Below are positions 49,743-64,000 of a stretch of 64,000 nucleotides of DNA, piece after piece; positions within the stretch are counted from its first letter, which is position 1; each line of letters starts with the position of its first letter. Source of the DNA: Antennarius striatus (lineage: Eukaryota > Chordata > Actinopteri > Lophiiformes > Antennariidae); contig NC_090796.1 in the NCBI RefSeq assembly GCF_040054535.1, forward strand, positions 2,777,001 to 2,841,000. The letters run 5' to 3'. A program made the translations under genes and the position numbers. The notes beneath the pieces were generated by a model. The model searched no databases. It was not told the DNA's origin and saw only the letters and a list, made by a program, of their open reading frames with translations.

Positions 49743-51680
49743 GTTTCTTTTATTTCTCCTTGACACCAATGAAGTACACGTATTTAAGATTAATTTGAGA
49801 CCAAAGACTATTACTTCTTCATGCCAAATTAAACACAGAAGAGATCATCTCATATAATCTCATTTGTGTCTGACTTTTATCAGTAGAGATCTCCAGATGA
49901 TCTCACTTTAATACAAAACATGTCAGCTTCATCAACTGCAAATAGCAAACTCCTAATCATACCTTAAAATTATTGACACATCGCCTTCAATATGCAACTA
50001 TAACACGCCTCACTGGGTTTTTTTTTTCCTCATATGGACTCTAAAGGAGAACATTTGTCTTTTGGATGTTCCCTAAGAACGAACATGTAAATATTTATTT
50101 ATCTTTGCAAAGTATCTGAATCTCATCCTTTTATGTCAAATTTTCTGCCCTAATGAGGGAACAACAATTAACCGTAAAGTAACCTGAAAAAGTGATGCCA
50201 ATGGTTGGTAACATTAGCTGCAACATTACGTCACTGTACAGGAGAAAAAATGACCTGTCAGGCAGTGATGCTTGAGAAACTGGTTAAAAGATGACATGAA
50301 TGATCCATCTCATATTTGATCTCTCTCCCTCTGACTCCTAAATGGTCTCCTGTCAAAGAAAAATAAAGGTAGTTTAATGAAGATGATTTGATGTTTTTGG
50401 TTTGAGCTTCCGTCATTTTGGATTTGAATTACTGAAAGATTGTAAATAAAATGGAAAAATGCAAGTTAGTGAGACAATATAAATACATTCTGATTTTATT
50501 CCGTAGTAAACTATGACACAAAGGCTTTTACTGTAATTACCTTTAATTACTTGATAATTAATAGGTAATTGTGTCATCTTAGGTTAATGTGGATAAGTCA
50601 GTATTTGTTTTGTGATGAACGGGACGGGACATGACGTAAAATCACTGACAAATTATTAGGTCAACAGCCCTTTTGCAATGACAGAGACTTTGAAGATGTT
50701 TATCGCAGTACACAGGAGAAGTTCATCAGATGTTCAGAGAAAAAAAAAAGGTTCTCTGAACCTCTGATGAACTTTGGCCTGAGGATGATGTGACATTGTT
50801 GACAGTTTGTTTACCAGGCACAGAATATCACATTAATACATCAAACTAGTCATACATATCTATATAACACAATTTCTGGGTCAACATTACACATAAAAAC
50901 AGTGCATTTGCTGACTGAATGTAAATAACAATGCTGTAGTCCTACATGCAGCTAGTTTTACAGGCTTTTCTTGTTTTCTGTAACTCAAACAAATTAAACA
51001 CTTCAACTGTTTTGCCAACGTATTCTTCCTTAATTGTGTAACATTTGACATCCAGACACCAAGAGGGGACAAGGGAGTAAAGTTCAGGGTTTTGATGTCA
51101 ATAAGTCCAATAAACACAGAAAGGTAAAAGAAGTGCTTTCAGACACCACAACTCTCCAGGAGGCCGTTGCATCAGGGATCGTCCTAACCTTTGATAGACA
51201 CGTCCTTTACCTTAAAGAATTTTCAGATCCAGGAACTGATCTGTATATCAAAAAAAAAAAAAATTACTTATATTTGATATACTAGGGTACATCTTTTCTG
51301 AAAATTCCGTGCAAATCCATCCATTGGTTTTTGCGGAACTCAGAACATCCAAAAAGTGATGACGACACTGGGTTGAAAAGAATCAGTAAACCCTAACAGA
51401 CTAGCTGAGACTAGTTACTGATTAATTCACTACATAGTATTACTGACAGAATGATTAGCCAGGATCAGCTAAGTGCCATTTAATTAAATATGTAGTCAGT
51501 TCATGAGTGAGTCCTCCATGTTTTGCACAAACAAATTCAGATGCTTACAAATTTATGTCTAAACTGTTATGTTTATTTGTGTATTTTATTTTTAACATTA
51601 AAGTGGAATTAAAATTAAGGCGAGAGGAGGGAGGGAGACAGTGTGTCTTTTTCCATGTTAACGCAGAGCACCAGTCATCC
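49743..51680. other. Intergenic; hairpin and a repeat trace
   Basis: Between the SINE-like copy and pts there is no recognised exon. A long hairpin lies at 50720-50773 (separate entry). Near 51290-51350 the CCATCCATTGGTTTTTGCGG block resembles the 3' part of a common fish repeat. Confidence 0.45.
50720..50773. repeat. 22-bp inverted repeat with A-rich 10-nt loop
   Basis: Arms 50720-50741 and 50752-50773 match at 21 of 22 positions. Weaker pairing extends outward by several bases (CAGG on the left with CCTG on the right). The stem length is in the range of small-RNA precursors, but the poly-A loop and lack of known seed make a MITE remnant equally likely. Confidence 0.85.
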
Positions 51681-51689
51681 TCAGACATT

Positions 51690-51844
51690 CTACCCGTGAA
51701 GGAGGACGCCCGGCTGCTATTTATTCGCGGATGTGAGCCAATCAGCAGGCAGCACGAATCACGAGGGCTGGAGATGGTATCCAGCGGCTGAGACGTTCTC
51801 CAGCCCGTAAATGTGCTGGCGTGCCTGTCGGGAGCTCAGTGAAC
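51690..51844 (+). promoter_or_regulatory. CpG-rich, CCAAT-containing pts promoter
   Basis: The stretch is rich in CpG, unlike the AT-rich surroundings, and CpG richness continues through exon 1 to about 52260. A CCAAT box in the context GAGCCAATCAGC lies at 51738-51742, about 100 bp before the start codon. No TATA box is seen at a fitting distance. This is the usual housekeeping type of promoter. Confidence 0.55.
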
Positions 51845-54485
51845 ATGGCTGCACCGGGACAGCGCGGAGGGGCGGTGCGTATCGGATACGTTACCCGTTT
51901 GCTGAACTTCAGCGCAGCTCACCGACTCCACAGGTAGGATCAACATGGTACCGACCGGGGGGGGGGGGCGACAGCCGCTGCTGTACCACGTTAGAAACAA
52001 GCGTTTTTGCGTCTTTCGTGCTGCATCAATGCTCCGTGCGTTACCGGGACGCTCAGCTGGTGATTATTCCACGGAAGGCCGTGATCGGCGGTTCTCGGAA
52101 ATAAATCAACACCACGTTTCCGGTTTTATTTTCCCGAGAGACGCCTGTGTTGACATCGATCCACTTGGTCGGTCACGTGGCATTTGTGGTTCAATTGGAT
52201 TATTTCAAGTAAACGAATAAACGTCACGGCAGAAACGGGGCTGACGCGTTCAAGTGCCGTCGGAAAAAAAAGAGACGCGCAATCCTGATTGGATGTGAAT
52301 TGTAAAACCAGCGAATCATCTTCAGATAAGAAAACATAAAGCAGTGACACAAATGTACTGCTAACGTGATAACTGTAGTGCCACGTTCTCTATCAAACAA
52401 ATGTGAATTTGTAAGATAGAAAAACTGTTATTATGGATATACTACATTAAATATTCTTTTAAAGGTTTTAAATTTGTATTCATATAAAAAAAAAAAAGTA
52501 TACAGCTAGGTAAGTGATGAGTATGTGGTTAAGCATTGTAATTTAATTCATGTTGTAATTGCGTGATGTGTAAACCAAAAGAGCAGCATAAACATATATT
52601 GCGTCTTCGGACATACAAATGAATGAGCGGATGAAGCGGTAGACGATGAGTGAGTGAATGAATGAATGAATGAATGACTTTATGAGGTGAAGACACCAGG
52701 AGTCTGCAGCCCGTTCATAAACGCGGTGGACAGCTGTGTGCAGCAGGCGTTGATCACATCCTCTTGTTTTCAGCCTTCACCTGAGCGATGAGGAGAACAA
52801 AAAACTTTATGGACCGTGCAACAGTCTAAATGGACACGGACACAACTACAAAGGTTTGTCAGGCGCCTCACGAGTAGTAAATCACACTGGAGCCGCTGTG
52901 TGTCCCATTCATTCTGTCTTCCATTTGTTCCCACAGTGGAGATCACCCTCCGTGGAGAGGCGAGTGTCACCACTGAACCTCACGGTCTCAACTCTGAGCT
53001 TGGTCTACAGTCACCTTTTTATTTTATTTTTTTAAGTTTATTTTTTTCGGACATGTCAATATAACAGACTTCGTCACATTTACAACATCAACAACAACAA
53101 CATCCAAAAAAAGGACAGACGGTAGAAGCCAATAGGCTTGTGGAATTCCCGTCCCCAAGAATCAACAAACATCTCTCTCATTAGAATATGTCATCAACAA
53201 ACTCAGACATTGAAAGTTTTCAACCACTTCATACATTGAATTTTAACAGACGTCCATACCCTTATACACTTCCAGATATTAGCCTTTTACCCTAGAGTAT
53301 AACCATGTTTACATTCTTCCTAGGAACACAAGGTTTGTTAACATCATGGATAGTCCAAACAAGAAGTTGATCTTGCCAGTGTTCTCAACAAGAATATAAT
53401 GATCATATTCACCTCTTTCAGCAGACAGTGTTATTGCAAGAATGAACCAGTTTGTTGCAGACACTTTTAACAGATTCAGAAGACATCAACATGCTCTTTA
53501 AAGTCTCAATTTTTAATGTTATCCCATGTTATCACAAATCCATGGTTTTTTTTGTTTGTTGTTAAATTCTGTGAAGCCACTTTACAATCTTAATACTCTG
53601 ATGCTGCTTGCTTTAATACAATCAATTAAAAAAACAACACTTTATCCACTATTGTTCTTGTGGAGGACCAGAATTTAGGCACATTCATTAGGGTTTAAAT
53701 CCAAGAAATCGTATGTAATTTAACTGTGTGTTTGTGTTCACAGATTGATTATATCAGTGGAATGGTTATGAACCTGAAGGATCTGCAGAAGTGCATCGAT
53801 GTGAGATCTTGTCAACTCTTAATGTTTAACTTTTATCTTCATCAACTGAGTTAGTTTGTAGTTTGTGTCCTGTGGATGGGCACGTTAATCCCAGTTCCTT
53901 ACAGATATACCTTTATTTGTTTGCTGATTCCACTCAGAACTGCGTACCACACGCATGTCTGACATCACCTTATGTATAGTTGATGAGGCTGATGATTAAG
54001 AATTAATCTCTCTATTGGTTTTTTGTATTGCACGAATGTCTCACCTCATTTCATTTTAGCTAACATGCAACAGACAAACGGCTACAGGCTGTTGTTTAGA
54101 GAATGATAAAAGATAATGACTGAAATAACATTTCAGGACACTAATATCAATTATTTGTGTAATTGATAATTGATAAAAGATTGATTATTGATTCCCTGTG
54201 TAGGATGTCATCATGAAGCCAATGGACCATAAAAACCTGGATCAGGACGTCCCGTACTTTGCCAATGTCGTCAGGTGAGTGTAGGTCGCACGTTGCTTTC
54301 TGCTGTGGATCCACATTGTTCACACTGATCACATCTTCATTTGTGTCCTCCTGTGCATCAGTACGACAGAGAACGTGGCCGTTTACATCTGGGACAACAT
54401 GGTGGCGGCGCTGCCACCCAACCTGCTCTATGAGATTAAAGTACATGAGACAGATAAAAACATAGTTGTGTATCGAGGAGAGTAG
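51845..54485 (+). CDS. pts: 6-pyruvoyltetrahydropterin synthase
   Basis: Six exons join in frame to 147 codons (human enzyme 145, from memory): 51845-51933, 52774-52853, 52937-52959, 53744-53800, 54204-54274, 54362-54485. The enzyme converts 7,8-dihydroneopterin triphosphate to 6-pyruvoyltetrahydropterin, the second step of tetrahydrobiopterin synthesis, as a cytosolic hexamer. Zinc-binding histidines correspond to H26 and H51/H53 (NGHGHNY). Catalytic residues correspond to C45 (GPCN), D91-H92 (MDHKNLD) and E136 (VHETD). The start is the first ATG in the GC-rich exon, giving MAAPGQRGG. Exon 3 has only 23 bp and its donor reads GAG/GCGAGT, a GC instead of GT donor. The reading frame and known protein sequence require this junction. 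All other introns are GT-AG. Intron 3 holds an antisense LINE remnant. Confidence 0.93.
53020..53640 (-). mobile_element. LINE 3'-end remnant in pts intron 3
   Basis: From the T-rich start through CGGACATGTCAATATAACAG and the following 600 bp, the sequence resembles an antisense, non-coding 3' part of a fish LINE, with the AATAGGCTTGTGGAATTCC block. No intact frame is present. Boundaries and family are approximate. Confidence 0.4.
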
Positions 54486-54536
54486 AAGTCTGAGCGCTGA
54501 CACACTGGGCTGTTTTGGTGTCTTCACATTCCATTC

Positions 54537-54542
54537 ATTAAA
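54537..54542 (+). terminator. Candidate pts polyadenylation signal
   Basis: ATTAAA, a common variant signal, lies 52 bp after the pts stop codon. No nearer AATAAA exists. Confidence 0.4.
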
Positions 54543-54549
54543 TGCTGTT

Positions 54550-55290
54550 TATTTAAATTCACATTTTGTCTGTTAATGACTGGAGACTGCCGTTACTCAG
54601 ATTTGACATAGATCAGATTTGTGGGTTTAGTTTTGTTGCAATGACACTTTTTGGACGAATGAGGCATTTTCTATATTGTTGTAGAACTGAATGAATACAT
54701 TTGAACAAAATTGTTGGTGCTCTTCTAGAAATGAAAAAACAAACAAACTCCACAATCGTTACGAACAAATTTGAAACTGATAAAAGTAATAAAAATTTAC
54801 GGAAATTCAACAAAATAATTTAAAAAAAAAAATCTAATGAAACACGCCTCCTAACCCTGCCAGCAATCTGTGTATTCTGAAGGCTTTGCTTTGACATGGT
54901 TAACATACAGCAACTTTAATTACATTTTTCTAATGTGGTTATGAGCAGATATTTTTATAAAGTAAAACCAACATTTATCAACACCACATATCATTATGTC
55001 ACAAATAATGCACAAAGTTGACTGAGGGTGAGAGGTGGGGTATACCCCGGATGCTTCGCCAGTGCATCAAAGGGCCACATGAAAGACAAACAACCACTCA
55101 TGCACCCAATCTCAGTTTAGATTGATCAGTTCGCCTCAGCTGCATGTTTTTGGAGGTAGGAGGAAACTGGAGAACCTGGAGAGTTGATCTTTTTAATTGA
55201 TGAACCAGGAAGGATTCAGATCTGACATGTTTTATTTTTCTTTTAACAATTCTGAATATGTTGTAGCTAATAGTATTTATTTCGTTTGTC
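54550..55290. other. Intergenic; SINE-like fragment
   Basis: A partial copy of the SINE-like family lies at about 55025-55185 (GTATACCCCGGATGCTTCGC and CATGTTTTTGGAGGTAGGAG). The rest shows no recognisable feature. Confidence 0.45.
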
Positions 55291-55299
55291 CGTACAAAC

Positions 55300-56177
55300 A
55301 AAGCAAGAGATCATAGAAAAGCATGAAAAAGGGATGTTTGGTTGATCTCACCAAAGAAAATGGCCGTAATGCATCTACAATCACCACGTTATTAAAACAA
55401 AAGGAAGTTTAAGGAGTTTAAGGCATTGCGTGGGTGGTTGGAGAAGTTCAGAAGGAGGACTGGAATTCACTCTGTTGTTCATCGTGAGATAGATAGATAG
55501 ATAGATAGATAGATACTTTATTAATCCCGGAGGAAATTGTATATATCCACTGCTCAGGCATTACATAACAAATAATACTGGATAAACACCAGGAGAAAAA
55601 GAAACACTGACATCACAGGACATACCACAAGACATACATTACACTAACAGACACATGCAGCACTAACAGGACTTATATACTAAACTATAACTAAAATATA
55701 AACAGTATCAAATTAAAATATAAACAGTATAAAATTTAAAAAACATTACAGTATTAAAATATAAACAGAATAAAATAAAAATATAAACAGTATAAAATTG
55801 AATTAAAATATAAAACAGTATAAAACAGTATAAAAATTTAAAAAAATATATATAAAAACAGTATAAAATTAAATTAAATTAAATCCAACCAAAGAGGGCA
55901 AAAAACAATGAGGACAGCAGTTAAAAGGTAAATGACCATCATTTTTATTCTTTATTCTTTGTTTTTTACATTACGCACAACTCTAATTTATTGTGTAATA
56001 CTCTAATTGTAACATGCATTTGTTACATGTTTTGATGCGTTTTTATGCTTTATAAAACAATTATGTCTGAATTTTGGGGGGCTTGGAACGGATTAGGGCA
56101 TTTGCATGGAACACGCGTCTCTACTTACAAAATTTCTTCCAGAACCAATTAATTTCGTAAGTAGAGGTACCACTGTA
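55300..56177 (+). mobile_element. Broken pogo/Tigger transposon
   Basis: The start reads, across frames, as a CENP-B-type DNA-binding segment: EIIEKHEKGMF, then VDLTKENGRNASTITTLLKQKE, then ALRGWLEKFRRRTGIHSVVH. These are consecutive blocks of Tigger transposases, with bases lost between them. The coding part is cut at 55486 by the GATA-headed repeat. The right end is recognisable at about 56085-56177, finishing with CAATTAATTTCGTAAGTAGA and GGTACCACTGTA. The catalytic domain is absent. Confidence 0.7.
55487..55910 (+). mobile_element. GATA-headed dispersed repeat inserted in the Tigger remnant
   Basis: A GATA tract (55487-55514) and the TTTATTAATCCCGGAGGAAA segment match the repeat at 5825-5960. 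The tail (about 55680-55880) is an irregular tandem of AAAATATAAACAGTAT-like units. No protein is encoded. Confidence 0.6.
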
Positions 56178-56235
56178 TCGCCGTCACTGCTGGAAAATAG
56201 CCTGAGTCAACATAATTGAGGTGATGCAACATCTA

Positions 56236-57425
56236 CAGTGGATATAAACAGTATAAACTCCCCCGTTCAAATGCTAGGTTTTCGTGATGTAAAAATACTA
56301 AATCAAGACAAATGATTTCACAACTTTTTCCACCTTTAAGCTGCACAAGGCAAATGAAAAACAAACTAAAATCTTTTTATGTAGGTGAAGTAAAAATGAA
56401 CAACTGAGATTATGTGGTTGCATAAATGTGCACACCCTGTCATAACTGGGGATGTGGCTGTGTTCAGATTGGACTAGTAAATTTCAAAGTCATGTTTAAC
56501 TGGTGTCATCCCTCACCTGTCACCAATGAAGGTTCCTCTGGTCAACCTAAATAAAGTTCAGCTGTTCTACGAGGTTTTTCCTGACATATTTGGAGCCACA
56601 TCTTCCAGAACATCTTCAATGATCCACAGAAAGCTTCCAAAGTGTCAGAGAGATCTTATTATTCAAAGACATCAAACGGGGGAAGGCTACAAAAGAATTT
56701 CCAAAGAATTAAATATACCATAGAACACGGTGAAGACTATCATCATTATGTGGAGAAAGTATGGCACAACAGAGACATTACCACAAACAGGACCTCTACC
56801 CAAAATTGATGATAAGACGAGAAGAAAACTAGTCAGAGAGGCTACCAAGAGGCCGAAGCTACCCTGAAGGAGTTGCAGAAATATCTGGTAAGTACTGGCT
56901 GCATAGTGTACAGTATGTGACAACAATATCCCGTATTCTCCTTATGTCTGGGCTATGGCGTAGGGGGGCAAGACAGAAGCTTTATCTAACAAAGAAAAAT
57001 GTCCAAGCCCGGCTGCATTTTGCAAGAAGACATCTGCAGTCTCCCAAACACTTGTTGGAAAATGTGTTATGGTCTGATGAAGCCAAAGTTGAACTTTTTG
57101 GATTCCAAAAGGTATGTTTGGTGCAAAAAAACCCCACAGCACATCACCAAAATAACACCATACCTACACTGAAGCATGGTTTTGCAGAAAAGAGGTAGCG
57201 AATATTGCTACCTCAAGATGTCCTACGCTCCTACCCGAAAGACTGAGTGCTGTAATAAAAGCCAAATGTACTGCGACAACGTATTAGTTTGAGGGTGTGA
57301 ATATTTATGCAACCAGGTTATTTGAAGTTTTTTATTTGATATGGTGTATTTCTTAAAGGTTTCAGTTTGTTTTTCAATTGCCTTGTACAGCTTAAAGGCA
57401 GCATTAAAGTTGGAAAAAGTTGTAA
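56236..57425 (+). mobile_element. Degenerate Tc1-like transposon
   Basis: A TA at 56234 precedes the left end. The ACAACTTTTTCCACCTTTAA motif in the left arm recurs inverted near 57403-57422. Between them a Tc1 transposase can be followed: a helix-turn-helix region KLPKCQRDLIIQRHQTGEGY and KRISKELNIP (56624-56720), a linker, VQARLHFARRHL, then WSDEAKVELFG. Multiple stops and loss of the last third of the catalytic domain make it inactive. The right end is truncated in an A-run. Confidence 0.8.
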
Positions 57426-57534
57426 AAAAAAAAAAGATTATTCGGAAAACACTCATGGGGATGCAAATTTTTTTCTATGCGGCGGAAAAAGAGATCTGTT
57501 CAAAATGATCCGGCTTTTGTGTGGACATGGCCAC

Positions 57535-57695
57535 TGCACCCTCACGCATTCGCGCATCAACACTCACGACTTCACCTCGTCGCACAGTTTGGGTTAGCAG
57601 TCATGTGATACCATGTGATAAGCACATTTCATTGGCTGACGTAATCCGGAAGTGCACTACGTTTTGTGAGTCCCAGACTTCCATGAGACAGCGGT
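57535..57695. mobile_element. Third copy of the dispersed palindromic repeat
   Basis: CTCACGCATTCGCGCATCAA, GCAGTCATGTGATACCATGT, ATTGGCTGACGTAATCCGGA and GTGAGTCCCAGACTTCCATG follow the order seen at 30728-30925. It is shorter than the other two copies. Confidence 0.6.
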
Positions 57696-58157
57696 CCCCA
57701 ACCACTAATGCTCATTATTGCTCATTATTATTATTTGATTGACTTGTTCACCCTTTTATTAGAAATGATCAGTAATTCTCCTACATTGAATGCACTGGTT
57801 GTAAGTCGCTACATTTCAAAATAAACCTCATCAGTGCAGTCACTTGAATCAAGTTTTTAATATAATTATTTCTTGCAATTATTTTGTTTACAGAGTTGTT
57901 GATTATCAATTTATGAAAAAAAGATTGTTTATTGTCTGTTGATGTCTGCGTTTTACATGAAACTACTGCGGATGATTTATTATTAGACTACAGCTGTCCT
58001 GGTGTCATTAGCGACTATCGAGCAAATGAAGGCCGGTCATTGAAAATATTGTCTTAGATGATTTATGCAAGATAAAGCATTTCTCTAAAAAAGTTACTCA
58101 GGCAATTATTTTAAGAATGTGACAACATTGAAGGGTTGATGCCAAACCTTAGAAAAT
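57696..58157. other. Upstream region of the tubulin gene
   Basis: AT-rich DNA with ATT repeats near 57710-57735. No promoter element can be picked with confidence; the start of transcription is not visible from sequence alone. Confidence 0.35.
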
Positions 58158-58170
58158 GTAACCCCACTCA

Positions 58171-58378
58171 TTCATTCATCTTCGTAACACCCTTTGTTCG
58201 CTGTTGCGGGTCGGGGGATACTGGTGCCTATCCCAGCCGACTGGGGCGTGAGGGAGGTGACACTCTGTGTGCGACGCCAGTCCACCGCAGAGCCACACAT
58301 ATACACAGACAAACACGCACGTGCACACTCACACTCACACCTACGGTCAATTTACCTGAAGTACATGTTTTTGCCACC
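58171..58378 (-). mobile_element. SINE-like repeat, internally deleted, with target duplication
   Basis: The copy is flanked by GTAACCCCACTCA (58158-58170) and GTAATCCCACTCA (58379-58391), a 12 of 13 match. It keeps the tail side and core (TTGCGGGTCGGGGGATACTG, TATCCCAGC) and the outermost GCCACC of the head, but lacks most of the tRNA-like part. It sits directly upstream of tubulin first-exon copy A. Confidence 0.75.
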
Positions 58379-58585
58379 GTAATCCCACTCAATATATTTG
58401 AATTATGCAACTGCGTGATCCTGCTGAGATTAAACAAATCTTGCATTCTGGTGATATCTGCTTGAAAGGACACCTAACATGATCAGAGCATTCCTTTGAT
58501 CTGAACATGTAAGCCGAGGAGTAGAGTTTATTAGTGTTGGTTGACAAATTAGTATTTTTTTAAACAACTTTCTTAAGAAGCCATA

Positions 58586-62165
<3,580 letters not shown>

Positions 62166-62286
62166 GTTCAGCTGTCACTACCATTTTATTTAACGGACAA
62201 GGTTGATCTATTGCATAAATTGGAGAGAACTAAGATATAGAACACATGTGCCCTAAATGTTTTATTTAGATTTTAAGAATTGACTT

Positions 62287-62654
62287 GGGTGGCACGAATG
62301 CGCAATGGGTAACGCTGTCATCGCACAGCAAGGCGGTTCCGAGTTTGAGTACCGCTCTGTGTGGAGTTTGCATGTTCTCTCCATGTCTGCGTGGGTTTTC
62401 TCCGGGTTCTCCGGCTTCCTCCCACCTCCAAAAACATGTGCTTCAGTCTAATTGGTCAGTCGCAAATGACCGTAGGTATGAGTGTGTGCGTGTTTGTCTC
62501 TGTGTGACTCCGCAGTGCACTGTCTCCGCAGTGCACTCAAGTCGCGCCCGGAGTTCCCCCCACCTCATATCCTAAGTGAGCTGGGATAGTCTCCAGCTCC
62601 CTGCGACCCACAGCAGCAAATGAAGCGGTTGTGAAAATGAATGACTGAATGAAA
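62287..62654 (+). mobile_element. SINE-like repeat in the tubulin 3' untranslated region
   Basis: The head has an A-box-like TGCGCAATGGGTAACGC and a weak B-box, followed by the family body (GTTTGCATGTTCTCTCCATG) and an ATGACTGAATGA tail. The flanks AAGAATTGACTT (62275-62286) and AAGAATCCACTT (62655-62666) match at 10 of 12. It lies between the stop codon and the first AATAAA, so it should be part of the mature message. Confidence 0.8.
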
Positions 62655-62744
62655 AAGAATCCACTTGTCTAACTGTACAGATGACAGTTTCATTGGTTAT
62701 GCATCAAAACTATGTTTGACAGAAGTTTTACTCCTGTATTGTTC

Positions 62745-62750
62745 AATAAA
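62745..62750 (+). terminator. Tubulin polyadenylation signal
   Basis: AATAAA in the context TTCAATAAATATTT is the first such signal after the tubulin stop codon (580 bp), beyond the SINE-like insertion. Confidence 0.65.
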
Positions 62751-63079
62751 TATTTCCCCTAAATATACTGAATCCTTGTCTCTTCATTAATTGTTGAATT
62801 TGTCCCATGATCATCTTCTGTCAGATTTTGCACACGGTTCTATTTTTAAAACTGCATACAGTGTTGACTTTGTGTCATTGCTCAAGCACACCTTGTTGGA
62901 AACTCTGCAGTCTCACAACTTCTGGGGCCTGTTCTGAAATGATGTTCACGAACGTATGGTCAAACTGACTGCAATAGAAAAAAAATTCAATCAGTGCTGT
63001 TTTACTGTGTTCATTCCACTAAAACAGCTCACGCAAACCTGGTTACGATTTAACATATTGTTACATTTAACAAACGCCA

Positions 63080-64000
63080 AGGAACGCCAACAGTATAGAA
63101 CTGGGAGTAGGAACTTTGAATGTTGGAACTATGACAGGAAAAGGTTGGTTGACATAATGCAGAGGAGTAAAGTAGACATACTGTGTATCCAGGAGACCAT
63201 GTGGAAAGATAGCAAGGTTAGAAGTTTAGAAGCAGGGTTCAAGTTGTTCTATCATGATGTAGATAGGAGGACAAATGGAGTAGGAGTTATCTTGAAAGAG
63301 GAGTTTGTTAAGAATGTCCTGGAGGTAAAAAGTGTCAGATAGAGTGATGAGTCTGAAGCTAGAAATAGAAGGTGTGATGTTCAGTGTTGTGAGTGGGTAT
63401 GCTCCACAGGTAGGATGTGAGATGGATTGGAAGAATTTCTGGCTGGACTTTGATGAAGTGATGCAGAGCATACCTAGAAGTGAGAGAGTTGTCATTGGTG
63501 CAGACTTCAATGGACATGTTGGTGCAGGAAACGGGTGATGAGGAGGTGATGGGCAGGTTTGGTATCTAAGAGAGGAATTTAGAAGGACAGATGGTAGTTG
63601 ACTTTGCAAAAAGGATGGAAATGGCTATGGTGAATACTTCCAGAAGAGACAGGAACATAGGGTGACCTATAAGAGTGGAGGTGGGATCACACAGATAGAC
63701 TACATATTGTGTAAGACGGCGTGAGCTGAAGGAGATCAGTGACTGCAAAGTAGTGGTAGGTGAGAGTGTAGCCAAACAGCATAGGATGGTGGTGTGTAGG
63801 ATGACTCTGGTGGTGAGGAAGATGAAGAGGGAAAAGCCAGAGCAGATGACAAAATGGTGGAAGCTGAAAAAGGAAGAGTGTTGCAGGACTTTTGGGAAGG
63901 AGTTAAGACAGGCTCTGGGAGGCCAGGAGGTGCTTCCAGATGACTGGACAACTACAGCTAATGTGATCAGGGAGACAGGTAGGAGGGTACTTGGTGTGTC
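63080..64000 (+). mobile_element. RTE-like LINE, endonuclease part, cut by window end
   Basis: The translation, changing frame near 63,330 and 63,535, gives an apurinic-type endonuclease in order: VDILCIQETMW, GFKLFYHDVDRRTNGVGVIL, SGYAPQVGCEMDWKNFW, VVIGADFNGHVGAGN, then TYKSGGGITQIDYILCK. A linker reaches the window end, and the reverse transcriptase would lie beyond it. The QETMW, GADFNGHVG and QIDYIL signatures are typical of RTE/BovB-group LINEs. At least two frameshifts make it inactive. Confidence 0.8.

Noticed and set aside
53744..54485. pts as a processed pseudogene
   Set aside because: Introns are present with good splice sites, the frame is intact and the catalytic residues are kept, so it is a functional-looking gene.

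Overview
The window is nuclear DNA from a bony fish, most likely a teleost. Three genes show spliced vertebrate-type exons, and the rest is a mix of element types typical of teleosts: Tc1/mariner, hAT and pogo/Tigger DNA transposons, Rex3-like, RTE-like and L2/CR1/Rex1-like LINEs, a tRNA-headed SINE-like repeat, long CA/AT/ATT microsatellites and a 20-bp minisatellite. There is nothing bacterial, no CRISPR array and no operon. All identifications come from reading the sequence and from remembered family motifs; no database was searched.

Layout. 1-38,870 is a gene-poor stretch. I could support no host gene there. It holds the minisatellite (5371-5690), a short Tc1 deletion derivative (7364-7883), a probable solo LTR (9948-10253), two Rex3-like LINE copies (8729-9365 and 19452-21148), a nested pair of hAT-type elements (21355-22487), several microsatellites and a broken 3.4-kb LINE (about 32,870-36,235). 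38,873-47,337 is a complete 13-exon gene for the glucagon-like peptide 2 receptor (glp2r), with a hAT element in intron 9 and a Tc1 element starting 101 bp after the stop. 51,845-54,485 is a complete six-exon gene for 6-pyruvoyltetrahydropterin synthase (pts), behind a CpG-rich, CCAAT-containing promoter. 58,586-62,165 is a complete alpha-tubulin gene with two tandemly duplicated candidate first exons. The window ends in an RTE-like LINE (63,080-64,000).

All three genes lie on the + strand. They have unrelated roles: gut-peptide signalling, tetrahydrobiopterin synthesis and the cytoskeleton. Nothing in the sequence suggests they act together. I did not find a new multi-gene system. The points most worth following are the duplicated alpha-tubulin first exon, the loss of Lys40 in that tubulin, transposons that appear to supply or occupy the 3' ends of glp2r and tuba, a GC-AG intron in pts, an Arg-to-Ser change in the RLAK motif of the receptor, and an open frame of coding character inside a nested hAT-type element.
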